DNA from: JACKCP01 sp051744925
GTDB taxonomy: Bacteria; Desulfobacterota; Desulfobacteria; Desulfobacterales; JACKCP01
Assembly (NCBI GenBank): GCA_051744925.1
Contig: JBNJDM010000055.1
Span: 1 to 14,150, forward strand
Reading direction: 5' to 3'
Length of the DNA: 14,150 nucleotides
The translations under genes and the position numbers were made by a program. Position 1 is the stretch's first letter; every line of letters starts with the position of its first letter. The notes beneath the pieces were generated by a model. That model was not told where the DNA came from, did not search any database, and saw nothing but the letters and a program-made list of their open reading frames with translations. Below are positions 1 to 6,336 of the stretch, piece after piece.

Positions 1-117
1 GAAGATATCAATCTATGGGAACCTGTTTTCGGCAGAAGTTATGAATCAAACGAAGCTTTTGAAGAAGATATGCTTGAGTCTTACAAAAAAAAGATACTTT
101 ATATAAATGAAAAATAA
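1..117 (+). CDS. C-terminal end of an unrecognised protein (5' part outside window)
   Basis: Frame 1 is open from the first base and gives 38 residues before a TAA at 115-117. The peptide begins EDINLWEPVFGRSYE and ends in a lysine-rich tail (SYKKKILYINEK). Acidic and aromatic composition with A/T-ending codons matches the neighbouring real genes, so this is probably the end of a true coding sequence. No motif allows a family call. It converges on the response-regulator gene whose stop lies about 50 bases further on. The intervening AT-rich bases show no convincing GC-rich terminator stem. Confidence 0.55.
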   Translation, partial: EDINLWEPVFGRSYESNEAFEEDMLESYKKKILYINEK

Positions 118-165
118 ATACTTTTATCATATTTATAGAATTTATAATTATCTGCTAAATATTTA

Positions 166-759
166 TTAAGACTTTTTATCAACCTTTTCCAAAAGTTCGG
201 GATACTCTTTTTTTATGCATTCAGGACATATCCCGTGTGAAAACTGAGCATAGGAATGAGCCTGAACATATTTTTCAACTTCTTCCCAGTATCCCTTGTC
301 ATCCCTTATTTTTTTACAGCCGGCACAAATAGGAATAAAACCGCGGAGTGTTTTTATCTCTTCCCTGGATCTCTTAAGCTCTATATGGGTTTTTACCCGT
401 GCTGAAAGCTCTTTGTGATTAAAAGGCTTTGTTATGTAATCTACACCGCCACAGTCAAACCCTTTTACAAGATCGTCAGGGTCTGTTTTGGCAGTAAGGA
501 AAATTACAGGGATATTTTTTGTATTTTCATTCGATTTTAAAATTTTACATATTTCATACCCGTCAAATTTAGGCATCATAATATCAAGAAGTATTAAGTC
601 AGGCTGTTTTTCACTGATTATAGTCAGAGCTTTTTCAGGATCAGTCAGTAAAGAAAGATTATAACCGAGCTTGCCTAATATTTTACCTACAACCTGAAGG
701 TTTCTTGAATTATCATCTATTACTGCCACAAAAGGCAGGTCTTGTTTTTCTTCAGTCAT
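166..759 (-). CDS. Response regulator: REC domain plus C-terminal four-Cys (zinc-ribbon-like) tail
   Basis: This is a 197-residue stand-alone response regulator, likely cytoplasmic. Residues 9-130 form a REC domain with the acidic pair D15/D16, phospho-acceptor D59 (ILLDIMMP), T89 and K111 (KPF), all intact. After a short charged helix (about 125-140) comes a compact tail, 141-190. It holds CAGC (C145, C148) followed by KKIRDDKGYW, then SHGICPEC (H175, C178, C181). The two CxxC pairs suggest a metal-binding ribbon; I recall the same tail on other REC and PAS proteins of anaerobic Proteobacteria, but its function is unknown to me. There is no DNA-binding or enzymatic output domain. The ATG follows the TAA of the upstream hybrid kinase with no gap, and a GAGGA ribosome site (764-768) lies inside that gene, so the two are very probably translationally coupled. 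The likely phosphodonor is that kinase. Confidence 0.9.
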   Translation of the reverse strand: MTEEKQDLPFVAVIDDNSRNLQVVGKILGKLGYNLSLLTDPEKALTIISEKQPDLILLDIMMPKFDGYEICKILKSNENTKNIPVIFLTAKTDPDDLVKGFDCGGVDYITKPFNHKELSARVKTHIELKRSREEIKTLRGFIPICAGCKKIRDDKGYWEEVEKYVQAHSYAQFSHGICPECIKKEYPELLEKVDKKS

Positions 760-3231
760 TTATTCCTCTTCATAAATCTTTTTTACCCTTTTAAGAAGCT
801 TTGGAAAAAGCTGCATAAGAGGTTTGAGTTTTTCTATATCAAAATCATCTGCATAAATTTTTATATCTGAGCCCAGATCTTTAAAACACTGAGCCTCAAA
901 TTTTTCACCTGCTTTTATAAGATCATCTGCAAATTCAGATATATCGGAAATTATAAAAGAATTGTCTGCCTCAGCCCATTTATTCATTAAATGAACATCA
1001 AAATAACTGCAGAAATCAAAATAATCGAATTTTGAATTTTCGTATATTCTCTTTAAATTATCCCTGTCCAGATAGTCTGACTCAGATCTTAATTCAGGAA
1101 TTTGTTCTGCACTTTCATCAGCAGTATACGGTATAAATTTGACAAGTTCATTTATCAGCTCATCGCGCATATAAGGCTTTTTTAAATATCCGGACACGCC
1201 CCTGCTTCTTACAGATGAACTATTAATGGTGTCAAAATCTCCTGAAATAGCAATCACCATTACTTTATTTATTAAATCATTCTCTTCAAGAAATTTTATA
1301 ACTTCATATCCGCTTTTATCCCTTATATTCATATCAAGAAGAATAATGTCGGGTTTTCTCTTTTTTAAAAAGTTTATGACTTCTATACCTGATTCAACTT
1401 CAAAGATTTTAAAATCAAACGGTTTAAGATATTCGGAAAGTATCTCCCGATTTGAAGCTGCATCTTCAGCTATAAGAATTTCAGCTTTCTTTAAAAAAGT
1501 TACTTTTGAAGTGATCTTTTTCGGCTCAGGAAGAGGCAATGATTCAAAATCTTTTACAAGCTCAACATTTTTAAGAACAATATAAAAACTGCTCCCATAA
1601 CCAGATCTCGAATCAAGCCTGATCTCTCCGTTCATCAATTCAACAAGTTTTTTTGTTATTGACAGACCAAGACCTGTTCCGCCGTATTCTCTTGCATCCT
1701 GTCCGCCCTGTTGTGTAAATGATTCAAAAACAGCCTGATGTTCTGTTTCAGGAATTCCTATGCCTGAATCACTTATCTCAAAATAGAGATCTGTATATTC
1801 CTGATTTTCCTGTTGTGAAGCTGAAGATACAATAATTTTTATATAACCTTCGCTGGTAAATTTTACAGCATTGCCTGCAAGGTTTATTAAAATCTGCCTT
1901 AGCCTTAATTCATCGGCATAAATATAATCAGGAATATCAGGTGAAACTTCGACTTTAAAATTAAGTCCTTTATTTTTCACTGCAAATGAAAACTCAGATT
2001 CAATATCCTCAACAACTCTTTTTATATCAGTAGGTGAATAATTTAATTTGAATTTTCCTGTTTCAATTTTAGACATGTCAAGAATATCATCTATTAGGCT
2101 TAGAAGTGATCTTCCTGAATTTTTTATATTTACAATATAATTTTTTTCTTTTTCACTTTCCACCTCTTCATACAAAAGCTCAGCAAACCCAAGAACTGAA
2201 TTCATAGGTGTTCTTATTTCATGGCTCATATTGGCAAGAAATTTTGATTTGGACATGTCAGCCTGCTCAGCTTTTTTTCTTGCCTTTTCTGCTTCTTTTT
2301 TTGCAGAAGCCAGCTCAAAAGCTTTTTTTCTCCATAAAAGGCTGAGTGAAAACATTAATATCAAAGCTGCAGCAGCAGCTAAAAAAACAACCCAGAATAC
2401 TCTAGACTGCCAGAATTCTTTATATCCAAAACCTATCCATTTATCCTTTATCTTTTCTTTTTCAGATTCAGGCAAAGAATCAAGGGCTTTTGACATTATT
2501 GAGTGAAGCAAAGGCTTGTCATTGCGGATTCCAAAAGAAAGGTTGTATTCATAATCTATTTCCTGGGCCAGCTTTAAATTGCCTATCATATTTTTTGACC
2601 TGAAGTATGCTGCAACAGGTACATTTGCAACCATTGCATCGGCTTTTTCCATTGAAAGAAAAAACATTGCATCTAATATATTGTCTGCATACATAGTATC
2701 AATTTCAGGATATTTCTTTTCTATATAATCAGAAACAGCATAATCTTTTATTATTATAAGTTTTTTACCTTTCATATTTTTCAAGTTCATATCTGTATCT
2801 GAGTCAGAATTAACAATTAAAATATTTCCAACATTGATATATGGCTTAGTGAACAATAAATAATCTGATCTTTCCTTTGTTTTCTGAACAGAGGTAATTA
2901 TATCTGTTTTTTTATTTTTTATATTACTTAATGATTCTTCCCATGTCTTTGGAAAATCTGTTTGAAATTCAAGGCCGGTCATATCTGAAAATTTATTAAG
3001 AAAATCTTTTGCTATTCCTTTATGCTTTTTTTCTTCCTGATCTAAAAAATCTATGGGAGGAAAACTGGGAGTTGGTGAGACCACAACAGTTTTGTTTTCT
3101 GAAATCCATTTTTTTTCTGCTTTTGTAAGAGATAAATTGTTTTTTTTACCTGAATTCAGAAAAACAGCAAATACTGATACAAGCAAAAAAATTATGAAAA
3201 CTAAAAGCATTGATTTTTTAATATTTTTCAT
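760..3231 (-). CDS. Membrane hybrid histidine kinase with periplasmic SBP_bac_3 sensor and REC domain (BvgS-like)
   Basis: This 823-residue sensor kinase has a membrane segment at about 8-24. A periplasmic solute-binding (SBP_bac_3, amino-acid-receptor-like) domain follows at about 45-270, with SPTPSFPPIDF near its start and KTKERSDYLLFTKPY around residue 121. A second membrane helix lies at 278-300, then a short charged coiled coil (302-328). HisKA has SHEIRTP with H337. The ATPase has N450/N454 in the N box, DSGIGIP (488-494) and GGTGLGLSI (517-525). REC (about 583-700) has D590, D633, S663 and K685. The last 120 residues are helical, resembling the tail of similar hybrid kinases, but lack an HPt HxxKG motif, so they are not an obvious phosphotransfer domain. 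The binding protein is expected to detect a small polar ligand, possibly an amino acid. An AAAGG site lies just before the ATG. It is transcribed ahead of the response regulator, its probable partner. Confidence 0.93.
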   Translation of the reverse strand: MKNIKKSMLLVFIIFLLVSVFAVFLNSGKKNNLSLTKAEKKWISENKTVVVSPTPSFPPIDFLDQEEKKHKGIAKDFLNKFSDMTGLEFQTDFPKTWEESLSNIKNKKTDIITSVQKTKERSDYLLFTKPYINVGNILIVNSDSDTDMNLKNMKGKKLIIIKDYAVSDYIEKKYPEIDTMYADNILDAMFFLSMEKADAMVANVPVAAYFRSKNMIGNLKLAQEIDYEYNLSFGIRNDKPLLHSIMSKALDSLPESEKEKIKDKWIGFGYKEFWQSRVFWVVFLAAAAALILMFSLSLLWRKKAFELASAKKEAEKARKKAEQADMSKSKFLANMSHEIRTPMNSVLGFAELLYEEVESEKEKNYIVNIKNSGRSLLSLIDDILDMSKIETGKFKLNYSPTDIKRVVEDIESEFSFAVKNKGLNFKVEVSPDIPDYIYADELRLRQILINLAGNAVKFTSEGYIKIIVSSASQQENQEYTDLYFEISDSGIGIPETEHQAVFESFTQQGGQDAREYGGTGLGLSITKKLVELMNGEIRLDSRSGYGSSFYIVLKNVELVKDFESLPLPEPKKITSKVTFLKKAEILIAEDAASNREILSEYLKPFDFKIFEVESGIEVINFLKKRKPDIILLDMNIRDKSGYEVIKFLEENDLINKVMVIAISGDFDTINSSSVRSRGVSGYLKKPYMRDELINELVKFIPYTADESAEQIPELRSESDYLDRDNLKRIYENSKFDYFDFCSYFDVHLMNKWAEADNSFIISDISEFADDLIKAGEKFEAQCFKDLGSDIKIYADDFDIEKLKPLMQLFPKLLKRVKKIYEEE

Positions 3232-3284
3232 TTTACCTTTACTTCAAAATTGAACTTTTGAGTTTAAATGCTTTATGCAGAACA

Positions 3285-3314
3285 TTTATAACAGATATAT
3301 CAATATATATGCAA
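3285..3314 (-). promoter_or_regulatory. Possible sigma-70-type promoter for the hybrid kinase operon
   Basis: On the reverse strand TATAAA (3290 to 3285) fits a -10 box, with TTGCAT (3314 to 3309) 18 bases upstream as a poor -35. It lies about 55 bases before the kinase ATG and after the transporter terminator, where a promoter is needed. The region is so AT-rich that chance matches are common, so this is only a candidate. Confidence 0.22.
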
Positions 3315-3340
3315 AATCAATATCTACAGATAATATCACA

Positions 3341-3375
3341 CAAAACAAATCGGGGCAGATTTAACTCTGCCCCGA
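3341..3375 (-). terminator. Intrinsic terminator of the transporter gene
   Basis: A perfect 10-bp inverted repeat pairs TCGGGGCAGA (3350-3359) with TCTGCCCCGA (3366-3375) around a 6-base loop. It is strikingly GC-rich against its surroundings. Read on the reverse strand the stem is followed by TTTGTTTTG, a U-rich tract, whereas the forward side has no T run. It therefore terminates reverse-strand transcription from the transporter and insulates the hybrid kinase gene downstream. It sits about 70 bases past the transporter stop. Confidence 0.88.
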
Positions 3376-3411
3376 AACGTAATGAATGAAGGAGTATATT
3401 ATTTATATTAA

Positions 3412-3438
3412 GCTAAACCGATTTTAAACGGTTTGAGC
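3412..3438 (-). other. Second hairpin just after the transporter stop codon
   Basis: GCTAAACCG (3412-3420) pairs with CGGTTT-G-AGC (3429-3438) as nine pairs with one bulged G. The loop, ATTTTAAA, can itself partly pair. It starts about six bases past the transporter stop. On the reverse strand it is not followed by a real U tract, so it is less likely a terminator than an mRNA 3'-end stabiliser or a chance structure. The strong terminator lies 40 bases beyond. Confidence 0.35.
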
Positions 3439-3444
3439 AGGTTT

Positions 3445-4446
3445 TTATGCAGTATTAATTTTTTTTTCTTTTTTGATGAAAAGCTTTCCATCACCAAAAA
3501 TCACTGGAGTGAATTTAACATACCAGGCTGCAGACTGAACCTGAACTATATAGGCTACAGCCACTACAAGTGCAGCAGTCGAACCTTTTTCTCCAAAAGC
3601 GTTTATTGCAATTGCAAGTGCTATGGAAAGATTTCTCATAACTGTTCCGTATACAAGAGCTATTGCATCTTCCCTGTTAAGAAAAAGCTTCCCTATAACA
3701 GTACTGAAGAAAAAGTTTACAACATATATTATTGTAACCGGCATAAGTATATATAAAATAGTCTGGGGTGAATTTCCTATGGACTCAGCTTTTAAAGCCA
3801 TTGCAACAAAAACTATTCCAAGCACTCCAAGAGTTGAAAATGCAGGAAATTTTGGCCCGAGATCCTGTGAGTATTTTTTTTGTCCATATCTTTTTAAAAG
3901 AAATTTCCTTGTAAAAAAACCGCCTGCCATTGGAAGAAATACAATTAAAAATATCTGTTTGAATACAGTGAAAATATCTATTGCAATAGTTTCTCCCATT
4001 AAAAATTTTACATAAAAAGGAGTTGCTATACTTCCTATAATAAGACCTGCAACAGTCATTTTTACTGCTGCTTCAACATTACCTTTTGCAAAACCTGTCC
4101 ATGAGATTGTCATTCCGCTTGTAGGCACAAGTCCTGCAAGAAGAAGACCTAAAATCATATAAGGCTGACCGCTGAAAAATATAATACCTGCTGTAAAAGC
4201 TCCGAAAGGTAAAATCAAAAAGTTGATTGCCTGTGTTAAAAGCTGGGCTTTTGTATCTCCACCCTCAAGTATCTTGTTAAATTTAAGATTTACCATCATA
4301 GGGTAAACCATCATAAAGGTAAGCGGAATAATAAGAGATTTTAAAAAAGCCGCTTCATTAAAATAACCGAAAATAAAACCTGCTGTCATCATTACCGGAA
4401 TAGCATATGTTAAGTGTCTCTGAATAAAAGAAATTAATTTCCACAT
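3445..4446 (-). CDS. ACR3/bile-acid:sodium symporter (BASS) superfamily transporter, substrate unknown
   Basis: This 333-residue inner-membrane protein has about ten hydrophobic segments (roughly 12-28, 36-54, 68-92, 96-118, 128-146, 160-178, 203-222, 228-250, 260-284, 289-312) and a lysine-rich cytoplasmic tail. GLVPTSGMTISW in helix 4 and VMRNLSIALAIAI in helix 9 match the discontinuous-helix motifs of the ACR3 arsenite exporter/BASS fold. The functional Cys of ACR3 helix 4 corresponds here to T109, and the conserved Glu of the last helix (EVPV motif) to about Q302. The protein contains no cysteine at all. It is therefore probably not a classical arsenite exporter; organic-anion or other ion transport is equally possible. 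I chose ATG at 4446 because AGAGGA lies eight bases upstream; a longer reading from TTG at 4476 lacks such a site and adds a hydrophilic stretch. It is divergent from a sigma-54 activator and preceded by a -24/-12 promoter. Confidence 0.85.
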   Translation of the reverse strand: MWKLISFIQRHLTYAIPVMMTAGFIFGYFNEAAFLKSLIIPLTFMMVYPMMVNLKFNKILEGGDTKAQLLTQAINFLILPFGAFTAGIIFFSGQPYMILGLLLAGLVPTSGMTISWTGFAKGNVEAAVKMTVAGLIIGSIATPFYVKFLMGETIAIDIFTVFKQIFLIVFLPMAGGFFTRKFLLKRYGQKKYSQDLGPKFPAFSTLGVLGIVFVAMALKAESIGNSPQTILYILMPVTIIYVVNFFFSTVIGKLFLNREDAIALVYGTVMRNLSIALAIAINAFGEKGSTAALVVAVAYIVQVQSAAWYVKFTPVIFGDGKLFIKKEKKINTA

Positions 4447-4496
4447 TTTTTGAGTCCTCTTTCTTCCATGATTCAATTCAAATATATTGTTATGTA

Positions 4497-4512
4497 TTCA
4501 TTTTCTGTGCCA
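4497..4512 (-). promoter_or_regulatory. Sigma-54 (-24/-12) promoter for the transporter
   Basis: On the reverse strand TGGCAC (4512-4507) is a perfect -24 element. Five bases later comes ATGAA (4501-4497), matching three of five positions of the TTGCA -12 element with the G at its correct spacing. It points at the transporter; transcription would begin near 4486, giving a leader of about 40 bases. A sigma-54 activator gene and palindromic sites lie directly upstream, which strongly supports the call. The weak point is A in place of C in the -12 GC pair. Confidence 0.7.
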
Positions 4513-4619
4513 GAACCTTTAAAATTAATATTCAAGAAAATATAAAAGCTTAAGATGAGATATAAGAGGGATTTATTTATAAACCTGAAATATATTTTAA
4601 AAAAAGATTGAAAACAAAT

Positions 4620-4672
4620 AAACGTTAAGTTAACGTTAACATATTAAAAGTAACAACAAGCTAACGTTAACC
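4620..4672. promoter_or_regulatory. Three phased AACGTT palindromes: candidate enhancer (UAS) for the sigma-54 activator
   Basis: AACGTT occurs at 4621-4626, 4632-4637 and 4663-4668. The middle copy lies in a perfect 12-bp palindrome, GTTAACGTTAAC (4629-4640). The third is CTAACGTTAACC, ending one base before the activator's ribosome site. Centres are 11 and 31 bases apart, close to one and three helical turns, so all face one side of the DNA. They lie about 110-160 bases upstream of the -24 box of the transporter promoter, the usual range for enhancer sites. They also overlap the leader and likely promoter of the activator gene (TTGAAA at 4608 could be its -35), which would allow autoregulation. 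Confidence 0.65.
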
Positions 4673-4682
4673 GGAGAGATTA

Positions 4683-6062
4683 ATGGAACACCCCCATGAA
4701 TTATGGACATGCAAGTATGTTAATATTGTAATAGATTCAATGGCCGACGGGGTTTTCACTATTACACCTGAGGGAAAAATTGCTTCATGGAATAAGTCCA
4801 TGGAACTTATTACTGGGTATGCAAAAGAAGAAGCCAAAAACAGACAATGCACGTTTATCCATTTCAGCAGCTGCCCTGAAAATTCATGCCCTACTGGAAT
4901 GCACGACTGTGGAATACTCACCTCTGAATCCGGATTTGCAAGGGAATGTGTTCTTGAATCAAAATCAGGAGATAAAATCCCTGTTTTAAAAAGGGCAAAA
5001 GCTATTCATGATGAAAAAGGAGAGCTTACAGCAATAGTTGAAACAGTTACAGATCTGCGTGAACTTAAAAAAGCCAGGGAAAAAGCCTTAAAAGCACAAA
5101 ATCAGCTTGAAATGAAAAGCGGATTAAAAAATATAGTCGGCATAAGCCCGATAATGGAAGATATTTATTCAAAAATAAAAATGGCTGCTGAAAGTGAAGC
5201 CAATGTTTTAATTTCAGGTGAAACAGGTACAGGAAAAGAGCTTGTTGCAAGTGCAATCCACTTTTTAAGCTCCAGAAAAGAAGAACCATTTGTTTCTGTA
5301 AACTGTGCTGCACTTCCTGAATCTTTGCTTGAAAGTGAGCTTTTCGGCCATGTAAAAGGATCTTTTACAGGAGCATTTAAAAACAGGAAAGGAAGGTTTG
5401 AAGAAGCTGACCAGGGATCGCTTTTTCTTGATGAAATAGGTGAAATCCCTTTATCTGTTCAGGTTAAACTTTTAAGGGCTGTCCAGGAAAGAGAGATTGA
5501 AAGAATAGGAGATTCCAAAAAAAGAACAGTTAATATAAGAATTATATCAGCTACAAATAAAGATCTTTTTGAACAGGTTAAAACAAAAAATTTCAGAGAA
5601 GATCTATATTACCGTATCAAGGTTTTTCCTATTAATCTCCCTCCACTCAGACAAAGAAAAGAGGATATCCCCCTTCTTCTCGATTTTTTCATTAAAAAAA
5701 AGAGAAAAGAGACAAAAAAGGAAATACTAAAAGCTGATAAAGATGCAGTAGCCAAACTTGAAAACTATTCATGGCCGGGAAATGTAAGAGAACTTGAAAA
5801 TGCAGTCTCATATGCTTTTGTAGTTGCAGGCGGTTCAGTTCTGACCCCTGATGATTTCCCTCCAGAAATCATTAAAAACAAAACATCAAAGATTGCATTA
5901 CAGGAGCAAACACAAAAAAAACCAAAATCGAAACAAGAGTTTTTAAAAATACTTGAAAACTGCGAATGGAACAAGGCCGAAGCTGCAAGGCAAACAGGAC
6001 TCAGCAGAACTTCTATATGGAAATATATGAAGAAATGGAAAATACCTCTTAATAAAAATTAA
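4683..6062 (+). CDS. Sigma-54-dependent transcriptional activator: Cys-rich PAS, AAA+, Fis-type HTH
   Basis: This is a 459-residue cytoplasmic enhancer-binding protein that would hydrolyse ATP to open sigma-54 promoters. Residues 12-125 form a PAS domain with an unusual cysteine series (C56, C64, C69, C76, C89, plus C10 at the N terminus), which may bind a metal, cluster or redox signal. A linker helix (126-145) leads to the AAA+ domain (about 148-385). It has Walker A GETGTGKE (179-186), the sigma-54 contact loop as GSFTGA (226-231, a Ser variant of GAFTGA), Walker B LFLDE (247-251) and arginine-finger region FREDLYYRI (304-312). A Fis-type helix-turn-helix occupies about 418-453 (WNKAEAARQTGLSRTSIW). 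There is no REC domain, so it senses directly. GGAGAG four bases before ATG supports this start. It is divergent from the transporter, its most likely target through the palindromes between them. Confidence 0.93.
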   Translation: MEHPHELWTCKYVNIVIDSMADGVFTITPEGKIASWNKSMELITGYAKEEAKNRQCTFIHFSSCPENSCPTGMHDCGILTSESGFARECVLESKSGDKIPVLKRAKAIHDEKGELTAIVETVTDLRELKKAREKALKAQNQLEMKSGLKNIVGISPIMEDIYSKIKMAAESEANVLISGETGTGKELVASAIHFLSSRKEEPFVSVNCAALPESLLESELFGHVKGSFTGAFKNRKGRFEEADQGSLFLDEIGEIPLSVQVKLLRAVQEREIERIGDSKKRTVNIRIISATNKDLFEQVKTKNFREDLYYRIKVFPINLPPLRQRKEDIPLLLDFFIKKKRKETKKEILKADKDAVAKLENYSWPGNVRELENAVSYAFVVAGGSVLTPDDFPPEIIKNKTSKIALQEQTQKKPKSKQEFLKILENCEWNKAEAARQTGLSRTSIWKYMKKWKIPLNKN

Positions 6063-6121
6063 TAAAACAACAATAACTTACAGATAAAATAAGATTTTAG
6101 AAAATAAATATCTATATACTT

Positions 6122-6151
6122 CTGATAAAATAAATTATTTTTTTATATCAG
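6122..6151 (+). terminator. AT-rich hairpin with T tract, possible terminator of the activator gene
   Basis: CTGATA (6122-6127) pairs with TATCAG (6146-6151). Inside, AAATAA can pair with part of the TTATTTTTTT tract. It lies about 60 bases after the activator stop in an otherwise featureless 274-base gap. The stem is weak and the T run lies inside rather than after it, so termination is uncertain. In the rest of the gap (6063-6336) I see no sigma-54 box, no RNA gene and no convincing -35/-10 pair for the giant kinase. Confidence 0.25.
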
Positions 6152-6336
6152 GTTAAATGCTATACTTATAAGAATTAAATATTCAAAACAATGGTTCATA
6201 AAAAAAGATTTAATTTTTATAGCACACTAACAATTTGAATATACAATTATTTTTAGCTTACACTTAAAAACAGAGCGTAAGTTCTTAAAAGCAGTTTATT
6301 CTGCAGCTGAATTTTTTAGTCTTTATCCGGGAGATT

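Noticed and set aside
1226..1585. Forward open frame of 119 codons inside the hybrid kinase.
   Set aside because: It is antisense to the REC and ATPase-linker region of a well-supported gene and its product has no recognisable motif; a coding shadow.
3445..4446. Calling the transporter an arsenite exporter (acr3).
   Set aside because: The fold matches but the catalytic Cys and Glu are absent, and no arsR, arsC or other arsenic gene is in the window.
4565..4584. Imperfect inverted repeat AGGGATTTAT/ATAAACCT in the divergent control region, as an operator.
   Set aside because: It needs a two-base bulge, is AT-rich and single-copy; much weaker than the AACGTT palindromes nearby.
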